From positions 78,745,060-78,809,059 of the forward strand of contig OU744721.1 of NCBI GenBank assembly GCA_916613615.1: a stretch of 64,000 nucleotides of DNA, written 5' to 3'. This stretch comes from Steromphala cineraria. Taxonomy: Eukaryota; Mollusca; Gastropoda; Trochida; Trochidae. The notes beneath the pieces were generated by a model. The model made no database searches and had not been told where the DNA came from. It was given only the letters and a program-made list of their open reading frames with translations. Of the stretch, positions 46,282 to 59,409 are shown piece by piece (the stretch's first letter is position 1; every line of letters starts with the position of its first letter). Both the position numbers and the translations under genes were made by a program.

Positions 46282-46740
46282 GGCTGCGTTCGTTTTGCTC
46301 AGAGTATGTCGCACGAGCGTTGAACTTCCTAATCGAACGACCATAGTGTCACTCTCGTGTGCACTCTAGAGTCACTCAATGTCCCTCCTGCCAAATCGGG
46401 GAGGGAGAGTGAGAGTAACGGAAGTACGTCAATTGACACGGTGTTTATAACATACCAAAGACTGGCTTACTTCAATATAAGTCTGTTTTAACACAATCGC
46501 AACAAACCGATGTTAGGTATAGATTTGGTTGAAGGGAAACAATATTATATCGTTGATTTTGAAGACTCTGTGTTGTTAGAATTTAACTGATAAAATATTT
46601 GTGAAAATTCAATTTTTCGGCCATATTGTTTTCAGCCAGGCAACCAAGTGCGACACTCAGTAGAGCATACAAGTTGTCGCTCTTAGTGGAATCCGAGCAT
46701 GCGCGAGATTACACTCGAGTGAGTCAAAACGAACGCAGCC
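46282..46740. mobile_element. Miniature TIR element (ggctgcgttcgttttg ends)
   Basis: The left terminus ggctgcgttcgttttgctca and the right terminus, ending gagtcaaaacgaacgcagcc, are inverted matches with a one-base gap. A cat direct repeat flanks them, a possible 3-bp target duplication. The 459-bp interior has no ORF, so the element is non-autonomous. Superfamily not assigned. Confidence 0.65.
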
Positions 46741-46914
46741 CATGTGTAGACACAGTGATTTACAATGGATAGCCAGACACACCAAAGCCTGTGCACCTAT
46801 ATTTGTAGGTTTTGTTATATGTATTTTTACAAAGCATCTATAGCGGGGTTGATTATTTTATCGATTCGCCGAAATGACAAGGGCATCTGATTGGTCGCAT
46901 CAGGACCGACCCTA

Positions 46915-48192
46915 CAAACTGATTGACTATGGATATCGGCAACATGACTTTATCCCTGCTGCTATACGCAGACGACATCGCCCTAATTGCCCCGGATGAA
47001 GAATCGCTACAGAAAATGTTAGACGTTTTACAGGAATGGTGCGTGAAGTGGAGATTGGAGGTGAATTTAGGGAAGACAAATGTGATTCACTTTCGTATAC
47101 CATCAAGGCAGAGAAGCAGCTTCGTGTTTACTTGTGGAGACGAGACAGTGGAATATACTGACAGCTATCGATACCTTGGTTTATGGTTAAACGAACACCT
47201 TGATATGAGAAAAACTGTGAGAGAACTTTGCAAGTCTGCAAGTAGAGCGTTATCTTCTCTTTACACCAAGTTTAATAGAGCTGGAGGAATGTCATATGAA
47301 GTTTACACCAAGTTATATAAAAGTCTCGTTGAACCTGTGTTATTCTATGGAGCCGGAATCTGGGGAATTCATACGTACAGAGAGGTACAGACCGTACAGA
47401 ACAGGGCCTGCAAGTACTTCCTGGGTACTGGAGCATAGCAACACGAGGAGATATGGGGTGCACGTATTGCGCAGTAAATCAGCGTACAGAGGTATGCAGA
47501 CTCCTCACAAGACTCGACACTATGGAAACTAACAGAATCGTCAGTATCATACACGAATGGGGGAAAACACAACCGAAATCTTGGGAAAAGAGAGTGTTTA
47601 AGCTGCTGGAAAATCTTGATGCTACATATATACTTGGAGCAGATATTGCAAATAAGAGGAAAGTGAACGATTTTAAAGAAGTTTTTACTCAATGCAACCT
47701 CAACGATTGGACACGTGAACTTTGGAACGACAACAACAAACCAAATGGAAACAAACTCAGCACTTATAGAACATTCAAGAATGACCCGACTATCAGCTGT
47801 TATGTCCAAACAGTAAAATATCGAGATCAAAGACGCATATTATCGAAGTTTAGATGTGGTAACCTCCCCTTAGCAAGTGACATAGGAAGATACTACAAGC
47901 CTCCTACCCCACAAATAGATACAAGCCTCCTACCCCACTGAACGATAGAGTATGCCAGTTCTGCGCAGATACAAGTCCCACGGTGGAAGATGAAACGCAT
48001 TTCCTTATTGATTGTAAATTTTACTCGGATTTGAGATACAAATTATTTACAGAAGCTGAACGTGACGTCCCAGGTTTTATATATATGGATAGTGCTTATA
48101 AACTTACTTATATTCTTAACCACAACCATTTACAACCACTTTTAGATTTTACCCTTTTACAAATGTTTAAAAGAAGAACGTTTTACGTATGA
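46915..48192 (+). pseudogene. 5'-truncated, frameshifted LINE RT remnant
   Basis: It starts shortly before the RT catalytic box (LLLYADDIALIA) and runs through YRYLGLWLNEHLDMR and FYGAGIWG. The frame breaks at about 47435, resumes at IATRGDMGC, and breaks again at 47893-47938, where a 26-bp unit (acaagcctcctacccca core) is tandemly duplicated. A final frame holds the Cys/His motif (CQFC...ETHFLIDC) and ends at 48192. It is related to, but well diverged from, the LINE at 27.3-28.9 kb. It cannot encode a working RT. Confidence 0.8.
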
Positions 48193-48194
48193 TA

Positions 48195-51100
48195 CAATTT
48201 ACTTCTTACAAATATTTAATCTTAATTAAAGAGGGACTGAAATGCTATATGGCAACTATCGGGATTTATGAATTAGTGATAACAATTTCACATGGACTCA
48301 ACTTTAAATTTCTGAAATCGACCTAGAAACGGCTTAATTACGACTGTATAAAGAACACCGCCTAATTAGGCCGGCGAACAGAATAAAATGCACTGAAGCG
48401 TGACTGCCTCGTGACGTGTTAGTAGGTGATGTGATACCCCCTTGTGTGCCCTCGTTATGTAAAACAACACAAGCTAACAGTACAGCTCGATGTTAAACCG
48501 TCGATTAAACACCCTAAACAACATCCAAACATCTCAAACCTTCAATAAATCGGTAGATTATTTATTCAACTGGCAATTTGTATTGATGAAAACATAAGAC
48601 GCTGATTAAAAACGAAGTTGTGCGCATAATGCTACAGCATGTAGGCCTAGATGGTCTCGCTTTGCGCAATGTTGTCATAAGACTGCACGTGAGAACTCGG
48701 ATGTATATATAAACAATTGCTCCCGTGTGAACTGTTTTATCTTCGTGCACAGTTGTTGGTTGTTATTGAATATTACTTTAGTAGCACAACAGAAAGGATG
48801 TTATTATACAATACTATTTTTTTTTACATTTAAACCATTTTTTTAGAATTGGCTTTGACTTTATTTTGTAACAGGATAAAAAAATATATACGTTTTTCTT
48901 AGTTATTTCATTTAGTGATGGACAAGATACAATTCTCAATGAAAGACATGTATTGGATGATCACTGATGTCTTGTTTAAAACATTATTTTAATAGGGCAT
49001 TTCACTGAAAATCTTAATGTTTTCACTCTTGTACACAGAAGAGATATCTTCCACAACAATACCCGATTCATGGCCAAACAGAATGAAGATTTATTAAATG
49101 AACCTTATCCAAGATAATTATCAGATAGAGCAAAAACGGTATTCCTAATTTCAGGTTAATCGGTTATAATTTACCAATCGGAGAAAAAAGGGATGTTAAG
49201 GAATACAATTGCTATTTGATGTTACCTAATTAGCTGATGTCATAAAATAGCCAGGTGTTGATGATTGTGCATTATATAACCTACCTGCTATAGTCATCAT
49301 TTGATATCATCTAATTAGGAAACAGACAGGAAATACGATAGACAGTAAAGTAATTGTGTAATAAGTGAGTATCTGATCTAAAGAAAGTAAGTAACACCTG
49401 CAGACCAATGTCATTGTTTTTTCAACCTTTTTACACAACGTTCAAATCTAAATGTGAGCATTGTATATTCGGATTATTACCATAAATCAGCCCAAAACTT
49501 TGTACTATGTTTTATATTTTACTAATCTCCCTTTTCTCTGCATGCCAAACTGTTCATTCAGTGAAAATGCGAGCTTGAAGCAGAAAATCGGTGTAGTGAT
49601 CGGAACACGTGAGTTCGATGTAGATTGTCACATTGCTCTGTTTGACCTAACACAGCGGGTCAATTTGGCGTGAAACCATCAATATGATGGGAATTTGTCT
49701 ACGGAGATATCAGGAGATATTCTAGGACAGTTGACAGCAACACAATGATATAACATACTGTTAATCGCTTTGAAAAGGCAGAACTGCGGATTTCGCCTAT
49801 CATTTTCCATATAAGCAGACGAACGCTTCGCCTACTGCCACGTCACTTCCGGTATCCCCTGCCCGTGGCCTCTCAGCCTTGTTTTGGTTTGTCGCTGGAC
49901 GGCGACAAGCAGACGCCTTGTTACGCAATGTTTACTTAGCTGTAGCTTCATTGAGAAACTGTGTATCGTTGCTGTTTTGGCCTAATATTTATGTTATATA
50001 GTTATTTGACCAATATCTTTTGAAAAATATATTTAAAAAAGGTTATGCAGCCCTTCTTTAACAACATATATAAATATCATTTCTTTACACTTTACCTATG
50101 CAATTATGTCTTATACCTATATTTTACGTGTCTCATAAGTCAATGTGGCTGGGCATTTACTCTTATTATGTGATTATATACTGTACCAATGTGATGAGTT
50201 TTATGCGTGACACGCAAATAAAATATTTATCTATCTCTATCAAATTCGGTGTCATTTCCTGTTCAAAGTTCACCTGGACATGGTTTGTCTACGGGATTCC
50301 GTCAGATCTTAGATTGGTGTCAAGTAACAACATAAAACAAGAGAGAGACTCTAAGCTTTGATTTCAATGAGATTGTAGTTTTGCATACTTGGACTTGTCT
50401 TTTTCAAGAATTGTATGGTTGAGAACATCTTGCAAGTTACGAGTCAACATGATTTCCTTTTTGGCACACATCCCCTTCCACAATTTTCATCCTCATAAGT
50501 CAACGAGTCTGTACACAAAGTTTCGGCTTTCTAGGCATTATGCCTATGGAAAAGAAGTCGAAAATGCACAAAGTTTACGACGGATGGACGGATGGACTTG
50601 CTATGCCATAAGCCCATCGGCCCTTACAGACCAGGGTCCAGATTTTAGAACTTCTCAATCAGCCACAATAGTCTTAGGCTATTGTTAAGATATGGTAATT
50701 GTGACTATCTTAGCCCTTAGAGAGCTTCGAAAATCTAAGCCCTGGTGAGCTGAATGAGTGACTAATTTACTAAATTAACGCAACATTACTGTATCCCGTA
50801 GTACACGTACCACTTCCTTGTTCATAGACAGAACTGAAACCGAAAGTAGGACTAAACGTGTAAGAAGAGGTCAATGAATATGATAAAATAGAACAATGGT
50901 AAATGTATTCATAACACATATAATACTATAACACAATATGATATCTAAACGATCTGAATGATATGACAAAAGAGCGAACATAAATAATGAATACCAACCT
51001 TCATATGCTTCACTCGTCAGCACAACACACCAACCAGTAGTGTGTTCATAAAGCGAGCGCCCGCGCTAGCAGCTCACGTGAGCGGCCGCGTGTATCCTGA

Positions 51101-52760
51101 ACGAATGGGAGCGCTCGCTAGATACTTGATTTCCGGTAGTTTAAAATGAAAACTTGTTGGGATTACTGTAGGGCAGATTTTGAAAACTGATATGCTTGGA
51201 CATGAGGAATGTGAATAAAATATCAGTAGTCATTGTCACATGCTGTGTATTGCATAACTTTGTCATCAACTGAGAGTCATATTCAACATAGTCAAGCAAT
51301 TGGTAAAACAATTATGACAAGCCAAAGGAAGTGACCACTTAAACACATTAAAATAGTAGCCTTCGGCAGATCTAACAGATAGCAAAAAGTATTTGAACAG
51401 CTCAATAAAGAATTATAAAATCACCAAAGTGCTTAAAAAGAATTTAATGGTATGAAGAAGGTTAAAAACCATTACCAAAAACCAAAACAATGTTAACCAT
51501 TATGAAGAAAAAAATATCGACATTCAAAAAGTAAAAATGCTTTTCAAAGAAATTTATCTTTATAAGTAACTACACATCAGCATCAATAATTAGTAATACA
51601 TGTATTTTTTTTCCACAGATAAATGTAGACAGGGAAAATCAGGTATACATATTTTATGAACGCTTCAATTAAATGCAGAGGGTAAAAGCTTCTTACCTCT
51701 TATTCTACCTAGTTATCTATTTATTATTGCATTTGAAATATTAGACATGTTAGTTGAAATCCTGATAATAAGAGTATAAGTCTTGAAAAAAAAGGTTAAA
51801 ATTGAAAACAACTTGTCCAAATATATTTATGATAATTTTTCTTAGATGGATATGTTAAGAATATACATTGAATGAACATTCTAACATGACACGAAAACTA
51901 GTTTGAAAATACTGCCTTCTGATTGGTTACTCATAAACATTTTGGAGTAATTATTTCGCCGATAATCACCTCTAATTATTTACGACCGCTTTACATTCCT
52001 CCGCGCACGCGTATACAATCTGCACTCAGCGACTTTCTGTTTGTAAACAATAAACATGTTGGCGACGACACTTCAAATTTCAATATCAGAAACTTGACGA
52101 CATTTTGAGACACCTATAAAATTTTAATCGATTGACCAGGTTTTTGGTATTTGTTTGATAGTGTTTTTCTTACTGCTTCGCGATGTAAATAAATCACAGT
52201 ACAACAAAATCAACGATCGCACGGCTTTCATTCAGCGATTCGTCAAGTGAACGGAAGCGACTTTTTTCCTTAATTTTGCAGTTCTATGCTGTCACTTCCC
52301 CTACCTCTAATTTACAAGTGACCACGTTTCCTGTCACAGTGTTCCCAACCATGACATAAAATATAACTTTCTTGGCAGCTTCCATTAAGTTTGAAACAGT
52401 TTGAAACCGACACGCAGAGAACAACTATTTTCAGAGTAACGTCCCTTGATTTGGCCAGTCCTTGTCGCTCTTGAAGGGGTGATAGGTCGACGCTTGTATT
52501 TAGGTAAAAAGTCGTTATTTTGACGACAGTGAAATCTGTTTTATATTTATAATATGCTCAATAGATTAAAGATAAGTCTATCTAAACACGTTTTTTCTGT
52601 ATGTAACGACATTTTTATTGTTGTGTGTTCATTATGAAAGTGGACTGTACCGTTGTTTTGCAAGTGAATGGAACCGGTCTGCACCGGTTTGACCTAATCA
52701 CATTGCTTTTGCGCAAGTCAAAATAGTTCCACCTTTTTTTACTAATTAGTCATGTTAGAA
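48195..52760. other. Intergenic, scattered repeat fragments only
   Basis: No convincing exons. About 50475-50560 shares a dispersed repeat with 41.55 kb. A second GAAACCGAAA motif lies at 50836-50845 in a block similar to that upstream of the TRIM-type gene. The end of the 50098-50245 stretch (cgcaaataaaatatttatctatctc) looks like a LINE tail. A short GC-rich patch (gagcgcccgcgctagcagctc) sits at about 51057. Confidence 0.4.
50836..50845 (+). promoter_or_regulatory. Second ISRE-like GAAACCGAAA block
   Basis: The context accacttcc.tgttcataga..gaactGAAACCGAAAgtagg is similar to the block upstream of the TRIM-type gene (41421-41460). No gene is recognisable next to it, so it may be a duplicated promoter fragment or part of a dispersed repeat. 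Confidence 0.25.
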
Positions 52761-52767
52761 TGGTCAT

Positions 52768-52918
52768 AAATCCATTCTGTTTTTTATTTTGGGGTTGTAT
52801 GTCGTGCATTCTTTACCCCTAAATAAACATTTCAAACCTCGCAAGCTCGGTTTGAAATTATATTTAGGGGTAAAGAATGCACGACATACAACCCCAAAAT
52901 AAAAAACAGAACGGATTT
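52768..52918. mobile_element. Long hairpin element (58-bp arms)
   Basis: Arms 52768-52825 and 52861-52918 are inverted repeats with about one mismatch. The 35-nt spacer itself pairs (atttcaaacc with ggtttgaaat) around tcgcaagctc. It has no ORF and no clear target duplication. It resembles the 6976-7157 hairpin in architecture, not in sequence. Confidence 0.7.
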
Positions 52919-53219
52919 ATCCCCTAATTACATGGAATGTAGAGGCCATATGAACATAAGCAGAACAAAAGCCATATGGATTGGTACAACCCTAGGTAGT
53001 AAGAACACTTTACTTAATAATTTGTATTTAGACTGGCACGGTAGGAATACTGTGCAACACTTGGAATAACTCTAGTCTCTGGATTCTCATAATGATTAGT
53101 TCTTAGCACAAGCAAATACTTAATACATGTAATTTAGTCACTTCCTAGATGGCTAAGAGGATATATGACTAATTGGGAAAATCTCTGTTATTTAAACTTA
53201 AGCAAACTCTACCCTAATA

Positions 53220-53400
53220 TACATCTCTTCTGCTCTTGCTACCCCACTAATTCATTCATTAATGAACTCAACAAAATATATTTTATAAATAATAAAATAG
53301 ATAAAATAAAAAGGTAAATATGGAGGTCTTAAGATAATTGACAGTATTTTACATTGCCTAAATTTACATGTTAATTTTTCTTTGATGGATGTTTTATCAG
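53220..53400 (+). pseudogene. Degenerate L1-type LINE fragment
   Basis: One frame reads FINELNKIYFINNKIDKIKR and, after a frameshift, YGGLKIIDS. This matches the well-known C-terminal RT-region pattern of L1/Tx1 LINEs, in which a Lys-rich IKR block precedes GGL.(M/I)ID. Stops and shifts surround it. Confidence 0.5.
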
Positions 53401-53859
53401 CATAGAGGTTGTTTTATTTTTTTTATGAAAATGGTTTTCTCATAGTTGAAAAAAATGGTAGAAAAAGAAACATTTTTAGACATACCGGGGTTTTCCAAAA
53501 GCAGAACCTTTATTTAGAAGCCCACGGGCTACTATTCAGAAAAAAAATATTTCCAATTAGAAGCCCATTGGCTTCTATTTTAATCCAAAGTGTGTCAAAT
53601 GAACGTGGCCTTCCCTTCCACAACACCAATAGTTAATGTTATAACGGTATCTCTTTGCGATGTCGAAAGTGTTATCCGCGGGGGGTTGCAAATACATGGA
53701 ACATATAGACAGTTCGCCCAGGTGGTTCAATTGGACTTTTTTCAGGTCAAGAGTGTTATCAGTATTTAATATGGTCTATTCTAACTTCAGACAAAATTTA
53801 AAAGCATAGTAATAGCTTAGAAAGTGTTTCTTGATGTTTCATCTCCTACATGTTCATGA

Positions 53860-53997
53860 CAGGCCCGTAGCACCAGTTTCGTGAGTGGGTAGGGGGGCAA
53901 CTTTTCAATATTATGACTCAGTGGCGGGCAACTTTTAACATTCTCAGCTAAGTGTCATTTTCGCTTACATGTTTGAGTCTGTTGAGCTACGGGCCTG
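53860..53997. mobile_element. 138-bp hAT-like miniature element
   Basis: Ends caggcccgtagc and gctacgggcctg form a terminal inverted repeat of the CAGG type typical of hAT transposons. It is flanked by the direct repeat catga (53855-53859 and 53998-54002). hAT elements normally make 8-bp duplications, so the superfamily is tentative. Confidence 0.6.
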
Positions 53998-54004
53998 CAT
54001 GAAA

Positions 54005-55590
54005 CTGATAAGTTTCAAAGTGTTCTATTTGTCTTTTCCCAATCATGTGAATTCATTTGCTTTATCAACACTATATCCAAAATCCTTGCATACAAATATA
54101 TTATTATGTTCAGTAATTCCATGGGTATAAATATAAAATTCGAGACAATCTGGATTACAATTTTTGGAAAACATTGTTCTAGTCTATATAGGTCAAACAT
54201 AAATACTGAACTTCTAGACAAGATATAAGTTTTTACAAACCTTTGCTAATACTTTGTCTTATATATTCAAACCAGTTTCGCACATGCGTGCAAAATTAGT
54301 TTGAAATCAAATAATGTAATGATATGATTAAAATATTTGAACTTTCGAACCCTTGTTTCTCACACTGGACTCTCATGAGTTTGATGATGTCTCATTCATT
54401 TAATTCTTAAACGGTATAGTTTTTTCGTAAATCAAAATAATTAACGTGCTCTCCATTTGAAAGGATACTTTCAGGAAAAGCAAAGTTGATATGGAATGGA
54501 TGATTTAGGAAGGTCATATAACTAGTATGCATGTAAATGTTTTTGAACTTTTTACGTTGTAACATTGATATGTCCTTTTTCATTATCATTAAATAAAGTT
54601 ACACTCACAATTTGGTTTGCTTGGGATAAACATGCACGTTATGTGAGATGTTTTTAACTAGGAAAAATTAGCTTTTTCGATCTTTTTCAAACCACATAAA
54701 TGAACCATTAATCATGCTCACTGATTCACTTTAATTCTGATAGTCGTGTTCATTGGTTAAAACAATTAGCATGTGTCATTTAATGTGGGTGCTACCGTTA
54801 ATCATTTGATTTGATCATGTTTTGCATACATATTCACTCGGTTTTCTTAGATAATTCTTTAATCAGAATGTTTACAAAATGTAGTCAAGTTTCACTGCTG
54901 TTTGTTGCTTACACTATACGATGTCTTGCTTTTAATTGAATATTTTCCCGTCAAAACTGAAATCTAAAGGAATATCAACATATTCCTTACATTCAGTAAA
55001 TAAAATACAATGGCCTGCTTGTGCTTTGAAACATTAGGGTAAACAAAGACCAAGATATTTTGATTGTTGTTGTTGCATTTACAGATATTAGCAAATATAG
55101 AATTCTATAATTTGTGTGACTCATAACGCTGCTACTTAAAGATAGATATTTCAGATAAATGAAAGAAATACTTATGTTCAGGAAATATTTTCTAAATATT
55201 GTTTTAGCTTTTGATTTTCTAGTTAAAATAACATTGAATTATGATTTTTATTATTTGTCACCAACCTATGTGTTATCTGCTACATCCAACAGCAACATGT
55301 AAGTATCGAAATAGTCCAATGCAACTGAATCTATATTTAAATATCTCAGTAAATCCACAGTGTTCTTAAAGAAGACTGTTTCTATTTTACAAATATCAAA
55401 AAGAGAATCTATCACACAAGTTTGTAGACATTAAATATCAATCTGGAACACTGTTTACAAGCTGCTACCCTTGTTTACCCTGGATTAACAAAATCTACAA
55501 GGGTTTATTTTCCCGTGTTTCAAAATAGAGATTAATTCATAGGCATAAGGTGAAACATGAAGGTAATGCATCCCCATAATAGCAAAATAT
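54005..55590. other. Intergenic, no recognised content
   Basis: AT-rich sequence with short chance ORFs; no exon, repeat end or RNA gene was recognised. Confidence 0.45.
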
Positions 55591-55595
55591 TATAA

Positions 55596-55732
55596 GTTGT
55601 ATGCTTCACACGAGGTTAATGCGGTCTGATGTACAATCTTTGTATAATTGTTGCCCGAGCCGTTAGGCGAGGACTGACATTTCTACAAAGATGGTACATC
55701 AGAACGTATTACCCGAGGCAGACGCATACAAC
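55596..55732. repeat. Imperfect foldback repeat
   Basis: Arms of about 50 bp begin gttgtatgc on the left and end gcatacaac on the right, with ctgatgtac(a/c)atctttgta also paired. By eye, about 75-80% of positions match. Probably an older miniature element. Confidence 0.55.
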
Positions 55733-56078
55733 GTATGTACCTACAGTGATGTCAGAAGAAAATATATTCATTTTTTGAACTGTCAATAACGGATGAGCTA
55801 TTACCGCTTGGACGCATTGTAACCAATTGGCGTCATCCACCCCGACTGAAATGTTATGAGTTGTGTCACGTACATTTACTGGCCGAGACATGCTTAAAAA
55901 CAATTTTATCTTAATTCTATAGCATGTTCAAGTAATGCAAAGCGGAGATTGTTTCCAAATATAATATAAATAGATGAGAATGCAAATCTATAATCATTAA
56001 TCACCAAAATTCATGTAGAATGATTGTACAAGGTATAAACAAATGTATAGAATGCATTACATGACATATAAGTTTGAA

Positions 56079-56460
56079 ACAATGACATACTTGACAGTCA
56101 TACAAAGAGAACGAGCTATAGGGATAGTGCAGACGGGGTCGACTTACAATGATGTTGCCTCTGATGTCACCCTATTACGGGTTAAACACTTCTTCAGCGT
56201 TAAAGACAGATTGGAAGCACCATTGACAGACCAAGAAAGGAAGGTCCACGCGTCACAACCCAAACTGAAGATAGGTACCACCGTCAGGTACACCTGAGGA
56301 ACAGATATCTACCGGCGTCGTCGTCGGTAAGGACTTCTCCTGGACGTCGAATTAGCTCAAATGCTGTGAGAAGCAGATTTCGGCTCTTTGTTTTCCAACT
56401 GGGACTGGAAGGTGTACAGCAGACTTGTACAGGTTACAGGTTAGCTTGGGCTCGTAACGT
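56079..56460 (+). pseudogene. Tc1/mariner transposase relic
   Basis: One frame reads LTVIQRERAIGIVQTGSTYNDVA, shown here as the start of a Tc1-type helix-turn-helix. After a deletion and frameshift, another frame reads RYHRQVHLRNRYLPAS and TSPGRRISSNAVRSR, the second DNA-binding helix region. Traces of a LAWAR motif follow. The DDE catalytic domain is not recognisable. No terminal repeats were identified. Confidence 0.65.
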
Positions 56461-56464
56461 CCGA

Positions 56465-57418
56465 CGCTAGCAGAATGGAAACTGCCGAACATTAGTGGAA
56501 TTGTCCTGATCGAAAGGTTCGCATGCGACAAAAAAGCCCCAAATTCGTAAGGAACTTGTTAATATCTAGAGAGAATAATGGCGTTTGATACCAGCTGCCT
56601 TCATTATTCACAATTTCTGAGGAGACGTGTTCTAGGGTGTTTGAATGCCAATTGGGGTCTTACTATATATTGAAAAAACCCAATAAAATTATGAATTTAA
56701 CACGTGTTTGTTATTGTTTTATGTTGATCGGAAACTAGACAATGTTGTTCATGTAATTCATATTGCGTTAGACCAAAAAACTATGATTGGGTATCAAATT
56801 ATTGAATGACAATGTTATTCAGTAACATTTGGCTATCAAATGCAGCAGACGGTTGCACCATAACTTGAACACTTAAACAATAATTCGTAAATAAAAGGTT
56901 GGTAAGGTGTCTTTTGGCGTTTAGTTTAAACCCTAAAATGTTGGAACAAATATTTCTGACTGAAGTAAACTTTTGAAAGTCATAGAGTGAGCTATCATAA
57001 AGAGTAGAATATCAATCTTTATAAACGTATATATAGCTTGTTGTTATAATTTATTTAAGCCTTTTTATAAGATAACGAACAGTGAAAATACGGTTGAATT
57101 TCAATATTGAGGCATAAAATGCACGTTAAATGCATATGGAAACTGGTGTTTAAGGCAGGGGAAATATTAATGCAAGTTAATTATCTTTACAGGAGCAAAC
57201 ATATTTCCCCTGCAAAACTGAGTCTAAAACGTTAACAATTGACCTAAAATCTCCGTTCGGTTGGAACTTCCTTGAATTTATTTATCCAAATAATCCTTTG
57301 AAGAAATTGAAAGTAATTTCTTTGCAAAATAATAACTACATTTGCATGTATAATGAGTTATAAGGAGTAATAGTTTTGCTAAGAGGTTGATCAGATAAGT
57401 TCATCGTTCTTAATTGAA
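56465..57418. other. Intergenic, no recognised content
   Basis: AT-rich; nothing supported beyond chance ORFs. Confidence 0.4.
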
Positions 57419-57421
57419 AAT

Positions 57422-58728
57422 AGGGGAGACCAGGGCAAAGCGCGCCCCCGAGGCAAAGTGACCACGCGGTTTTTCTTCAAACCTATCGACAAATGGAGTA
57501 ATTTGTCATTACCAACGAATGGAAGTAACCGCAATGATGCGTTGTGGCCAACGCTGGAATCATTTGCCTAAGTTGTGGACGCAGAATTTCAAATATTCGA
57601 AAAAACGCGATTTTAGTATAAGGAGCGGATATGTCTCAAATTCAAATATTTCATAAAAATACAAAACGGAACATTGAACTCTCGTGCACATGAAACATGA
57701 ATTGGTATCATTAATTCATTGATTAATGAAATTTGTAATTACTTGCTTTAATGACTTTCTGTGATGTACTTAACAAATGCTACCCTTGATGGGGCAAAAC
57801 GCCCCGAGGGGAGCGCTTTGCCCCGTGTGTTATAAAATTATCTTTTTGGTTAACATATTGGTGTAAAAGTTATTATTTTACATTTCTTAAGCAAAAAGTG
57901 TAAAGGAGAACTATCATTTTCATATCAGCATTCTGCTTTATTTTATAAAAAATGAAATATACCATTTTACTTAAAGGGTTTTGTTTTGTTACAGAATGAC
58001 GACAAGTGGCAGTTACAAAAACATATTTTTCTGTTGTTTTTTTAAATCATGAAAATATAATTCATTGTTTATTACTGTTCAACCCTAAACGATAAGCAAT
58101 TTATGCCGTTCTGCCAAGTTCGACATAAAATAAATGATATGAATTCTTTAATTCATCAATATAACCAATTCAATTCTTCTTTTATTCTATTTATTACTGG
58201 TTTTGATATTCAATAACCTACATTATTAACACTTTCGTAGTTGAAAGAAATGTACATGTACCAACCGTAACGATATTTGGTCATTGAGAATGTTGAACAT
58301 GTAGGTCCATGACATGTTAAGGAATATTTTGCGCACCCTTGCATATATTGCCAACTTCTATGTTAATTCTATCCTTTATATTGGTTCGATAGTTGCCTTG
58401 CATTATTAAGATGATAGCTTTTGATTTGTATTGGCTGATTATTGATGTGTAATATCTATTACATTCTGTGTTGGTTTTGAAATGGGGCAAAGCGCCCAGG
58501 GGATTGGGCACTTTGCCCCTAACTACAGGGCAAAGCGCGCCCCCTCAATCAAAATATATTTACGTAAATATATCCTTATGCCGAAATGGTAGATTAAAAA
58601 AGCATGTGCCATGTAACAGTCTATCTGATAAGTATTAGAGACAATGTGCAAGTTGCGTTCTGTATATGTCGAGGTGCCCACTAGACGCACTTATATGTTA
58701 GGGGGCGCGCTTTGCCCTGGTCTCCCCT
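57422..58728. mobile_element. 1.3-kb TIR element with GGGCAAAGCGC motifs
   Basis: The left terminus agGGGAGACCAGGGCAAAG, continuing cgcgccccc, is repeated inverted at the right terminus for about 30 bp. It is flanked by aat (57419-57421 and 58729-58731), or by TA in an alternative register. Related motifs (ggggcaaaacgcccc, gcgctttgcccc, gggcaaagcgcgcccc) recur inside at about 57790-57830 and 58483-58550, partly inverted. No transposase ORF is present. Superfamily not assigned. Confidence 0.7.
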
Positions 58729-58734
58729 AATCAT

Positions 58735-59400
58735 CTTATATCTTAGATAATTTTTCTTATCAAATATTTGGAACGATATCATCAATAATTAAGCAGCAGG
58801 TTGATGACCTGGAACAAAAAGTATTGTACTTTATGGTGTCACAGCAATCACTTGTAAGTCAAGTATGTGATCGTACGTACAAGTTCTATTTTTAAACTAT
58901 ATATGCTTAGCGATATGGCTTCGTTGTTCCTTTAGAATATATAGGTTTGTGTATTGGAGAGAGATTTCCGTGATAAAAAATATTTATCTATTTGATCTTG
59001 TTGGTATGTTTTTTCGATTGCTAAGTCTCTTGTTTTTATATCTGTCCTGCAAACATTGTCCTAGACCTTAAAAGCCACATAGGTTTCATTACTGACTTTC
59101 TTTTCATAATTAGTTAAATATGAATGTACAATTTGTTTGAATGATTAACAAATGGATACGTTCCCGATAAATGGATCATAGTGAAACTAAACCCCATTAC
59201 TATGTTAACCGAGAGAGAATTTTACTAGATGACCATTTGATGACACATGTTTTGGCGGGATAGGATTTATCACTGTCAAAGAATTTCGGATCAGTTATGA
59301 ATGTGATTGTTAAATAGCTATTGCTGAAGCGCTCTATTTCCATTCCTCTATCATAGCAATTACAAAATGTTATTATAAATAAACAAAGGCAATTTGCGAG
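58735..59400. other. Intergenic, 3' of MHC-C
   Basis: No recognised feature before the MHC-C poly(A) signal. Confidence 0.4.
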
Positions 59401-59409
59401 AAATCCCAT

